Assembly: GCA_013398055.1 (NCBI GenBank)
Contig: VZRS01000247.1
Coordinates: 542,442-606,441, forward strand
DNA length: 64,000 nucleotides
DNA from: Ifrita kowaldi
Taxonomy: Eukaryota > Chordata > Aves > Passeriformes > Cinclosomatidae
Reading direction: 5' to 3'
Shown: positions 60,575-64,000 of the stretch, in pieces
Layout: each line of letters opens with the position of its first letter
Position numbering within the stretch: the stretch's first letter is position 1
Notes under the pieces: model-generated
What the model was told of the DNA's origin: nothing
The model's database searches: none
The model's input: only the letters and a program-made list of their open reading frames with translations
Translations under genes and position numbers: made by a program

Positions 60575-63500
60575 AAAGAAAAATAAATACTCAAATACTA
60601 AAAATACTTTTCAGTTGCCAGATATTGATGTCCAGCAGTAATTTCTGCCAGATAAAGTACAGTAGATTTATTTTAAAATGAAATTTAATATGACTGAGGT
60701 AATTTTCAAGTGGGAAAGTAGGAGGGACAATGCAAAATATAATAAAGTGAGATTTCCCAAAAAATTCTTCCAAAAAATGCCTGGAAGAAAATTGGCAGCA
60801 CACTGCAATTTACCTTCTATATCATCAAACTTCATGCAGGAGATAATGTGATGCAGGTACAAGGCTTATCTCACAGTGAAAGAGATTTTTCTCTACTCTG
60901 TTCTACCTAGTCATGGTAGTATAAGACATACCTTGTTTTGTAGTGTAAATTATCATTTCATTTTTCCTACTCATTCCTGTTTGGATTTATGTGAGAATGT
61001 GTGTGTATTTTCCTGGCAATCCAAGTTCATATGAATTCTCTATTTTCCCCAGAAAATTTTCATGCACTTTGAGCAAGGAGTCAGCTATTGCAATTTTTTA
61101 TTAGATGTGTTTGATTTTTTTCTTTGCATCATTTGCTGCTGCAGAACAAAATATGAACAATTAATTTTAGCTTTGATAATTTTTCTTCTTCTGTAGTGAA
61201 TAATGTATGTTACATATATTGCTAAATAAAATCAGATAAAGTGAAATCTTTCATTTAATTGGAGAGAAAATAGGATTTAGTCCATAATGGGGAGGAGTGG
61301 GTGGTGTTGAGTATTTTTTCATTATGTGAAGATCCTGTAAGCTCTGGGATACAGAAAATTTATGCTGTTAGAAATCTATTAATCTAAAATAGAGTTTTCT
61401 CCCTTGTATTTCAATTAGGTACAATACTGTAGAATTATGTAAACCAGGAAAACGTTTCCACCTGTAGCATGAATGTAGCAAACTTGATCATTATTACAGA
61501 GGCAGCAAAGTTAAAACATATTAGAAGAGCAACACATGCTGTATTGCTATTAAAAGTTCCCCAACTGCTCTTTCTTTAGTGCTATGACTATAATGTATTC
61601 AAAGAAGAAATATATGCTTCATTAGTTGTAGAGGTGTTAGCACTTGCTGCTTTATAGCCAGCAAGAAATAATAGATCATAAAGAACAAGAATGTGTAAAG
61701 GAATGAAAAACAGTAATCAAATATATATATTTATATACAAACACAAACCACAATAAGTTTACGTATACACCTGTTTTAAACATATGCATGTGCACCTTTT
61801 ATGTAGAAAGCCTTCAGAATGTGGATATGATTATTTTTAAATGTGCAGGTTTTGTGAAAATGCTGGACATGGTAAGGATACAAGATGTAAACACATTCCT
61901 ATTTTATATTTTGAACAACATAACTGATTATTGTGTGAATATAGTCTGGAGTGGATGATAAAGAACTGAAATGGTTCCGACATTTATTATGCAGCGCACT
62001 TTCTAAAAGGGCAGCTTTCATTTATAAATCATTACAAACTCACTACCTAAATGTAGTTAGGATAAAATATTTTGAATCTGCTCTTCTTGGGGCTGAAGTG
62101 GTAAGAACATTTTCTTAGGCACTGAATGACAGCATTTTCAGCAACTGTTAGCCTACAGGATAGCTAGCTGGATCTTCTAGAAATCTGGGGAGCCAGCATT
62201 TTTCCTTGCGTTCCAACCCCAAATGATTACTGTTTTACCTTTATATTTATAATTAATGCAAGACTTCTCAAGAAGGGGCCCCACTTGCAGAGGAATGTAG
62301 ACGTACAAATGCATTGTTGGTCCCACTCTGAGGAGCAAAGAGTAAGTGGTAACTGAACGAAAAGAAGAGGGAATGGGAGGAGGAGGGGAAGGAAGAGGAT
62401 GAGAAAGGAAAAATAAGGGCAAAAGTAAAGGTGAAGGTGAAGATAGAGGAAGGAAAAGAAGGATCATAAAAAAGTAGTGGTAAAACTCAGGAAGAAGGTA
62501 TGTGGGCCAAGTAAGGAGAAAGATGAACAAATTATGAAGAAGAGAGTGGGAAAAGCTTTTGCAAAGAGCTTAACAAAAGGTGTAGAAAATCCAGACAAAA
62601 CGCTCAAATACTCTGAAGCAAAGATTTCTCCACCTAAGTTTTAGACAGTGTAGTGAAGTAGGCACATTTATGTGTTATTCATCTGATCTATGTCAGATTA
62701 CATAGAAAACATGTATGGAAGGATATACTTGTTGCCATATCAGTTGTCTTTCAGAATCAACAGCTGTTCTGAAAGCTAGAGATGTTCAACTTTACCACAT
62801 AAGCAGCATTTTTAACTCAAACTTGTTAAATTACTTGTTGGAGACCTGGACTGGGGGTGTCAAAATACTCTTCCCATATGTTTACTCTAAATCTTCACAA
62901 AAATGAGTTTGCAGGTTTAATGCTTTTATTTAAGGTCTTTGTTGAGTGGTCCTGTACTAAGAGCTGTGAATGTGTAATACCCATCCAAAGACACTGCCTT
63001 CTTAGAAGGACAACAGCAAGTCAAAAGATATACCATCTTTTAGTTCAAACTAACTCCTTCCCACTCTGCTACAGTTATTAAATCATAAACGATATATCAG
63101 AAATTCCTGACTTTGGATATGAGGCTATGCTTGCAATTTTTTCACAGAATCAAATCCTCTTTGGACTTTTGTATCAACCACCAGTTTGGATCAAAATCTC
63201 TAGTATCAAATTCCTCAGAAATAGACTTTGTTGGTGAATTTTGTACTGTTCCTTATTCTGCTGATATGTAACTGGTTATTCTGAAGCCAACAGGTATTTT
63301 AAGAGTCATATTTTTACTCCCTCTTGCCTATAATATCACTTTAAGCCATCTAAAAATTAGAGGCATACAATTCATATCACCCAACTTCAGCTGTCTGAAA
63401 GTTAATCATGAGCATAAACTAGTGTCTTTGGATACTCAGTGGAATCTACAGCTGGCAATTCAAAACGTCCTGAAAGAAACGTCTGAAATACTTGGATTTT

Positions 63501-64000
63501 CCCCTCTGCTGACACTCAGTTATTTTCTTTGTTTAAGGGTCAAATTTAGACGATAGGAGTTTAAGTATGACACTTATACTTGGGACTTAATTTTTACAAG
63601 TGAATTGTATCCATAATTCTGTATCTACAAATTCTGCTCAAATAATTTAAACTCACTTTGCACAAATAAAGGGATCAGATGAGCAAGGAAGCACATAAGC
63701 AGGCCTGCTACAAAGCTGAAGGAATTATAATTTGGTTTCAGGTTAACATTAACATTTTTTCTCTCTTTATTCTTTCCAAACAATCTTTTCTATTTTCTGT
63801 GATCTTCTTGCTTGCCTGTTAGATACTAAGATGGCTTCAGTGGTGTATGACAATTACAGCTGTAAAAAAGCCTACTGAAGCATGTGTGAATGCAAATAGT
63901 CATCTTAGTGACACTAATAATGGAATATAATGCTAGTGAAGCCAAAAATGTTTAACACATTTTTGCAATATGCTTTGATTTTACATATGTGAATTAAGGA
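60575..64000. other. AT-rich single-copy DNA, no gene recognised
   Basis: It contains a purine-rich tract at 62358-62470 (GGGAGGAGGAGGGGAAGG and similar) and a short TA run near 61720. No repeat family or exon is recognised. The 117-codon minus frame at 62177-62530 is the complement of the purine tract. Confidence 0.55.
62358..62470 (+). repeat. purine-rich (GA/GGA) tract
   Basis: About 110 bp of nearly pure A/G on the plus strand with imperfect GGA, GAA and GGTGAA units. Low complexity. Confidence 0.75.

Noticed and set aside
62177..62530. 117-codon minus-strand frame rich in Leu, Pro and Ser
   Set aside because: It is the complement of the purine-rich tract at 62358-62470 and reflects composition only.
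1..64000. tRNA, rRNA, snRNA or CRISPR structures
   Set aside because: No intact B-box (GGTTCGANTCC), U6-type 5' end, rRNA core or spaced direct-repeat array was seen on either strand by eye.

Overview
The window is vertebrate, and almost certainly bird, non-coding DNA. The best evidence is the set of CR1 LINE fragments ending in the avian-type tail (AAGGTCCCTTCCAACCC... then ATTCTRTGATTCTRTG), two copies of an ERVL-type LTR containing degenerate 'CACGCTGGAGCAG' units that is common in bird genomes, and a class II (ERVK-like) solo LTR with a perfect 6-bp target duplication. Outside the repeats the DNA is AT-rich and CpG-poor. There are no bacterial-style genes. Every long open frame is either a chance frame or lies inside a repeat. 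No complete gene is recognisable, so the window is either a very large intron (or introns) or a gene desert.

Layout. 1-23 kb: AT-rich single-copy DNA with one CR1 (14.7 kb), T/G-rich tracts (7.1, 12.0, 12.8 kb) and the most exon-like short interval (21137-21205, + strand). 23-27 kb: a repeat cluster with a CR1 ORF2 fragment, a + strand ERVL-type LTR, a CR1 tail and a GC-rich LTR on the minus strand. 27-35 kb: single-copy DNA with a CR1 tail at 30.8 kb. 35.2-36.1 kb: the ERVL-type LTR again, inverted and interrupted by a nested CR1. 36-53.7 kb: single-copy DNA with CR1 at 40.4, 45.6 and 50.7 kb, a CpG-containing CTCF-like site (41.8 kb) and a 330-bp pyrimidine tract holding 20 perfect TTCC units (42.2 kb). 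53738-55760: two identical 1011-bp copies separated by one N, which looks like an unmerged assembly overlap. 55.8-64 kb: single-copy DNA with a G-quadruplex motif (57.34 kb) and the solo LTR (59841-60568).

Several short stop-free intervals have good splice signals on both sides. They occur on both strands, and some will be chance pairings in 128 kb of strand-specific sequence. They are listed with low confidence and no gene name, because no product could be identified. I found no convincing undescribed biological system. The items most worth checking are the duplicated block around the N, the candidate small exons and the young solo LTR.
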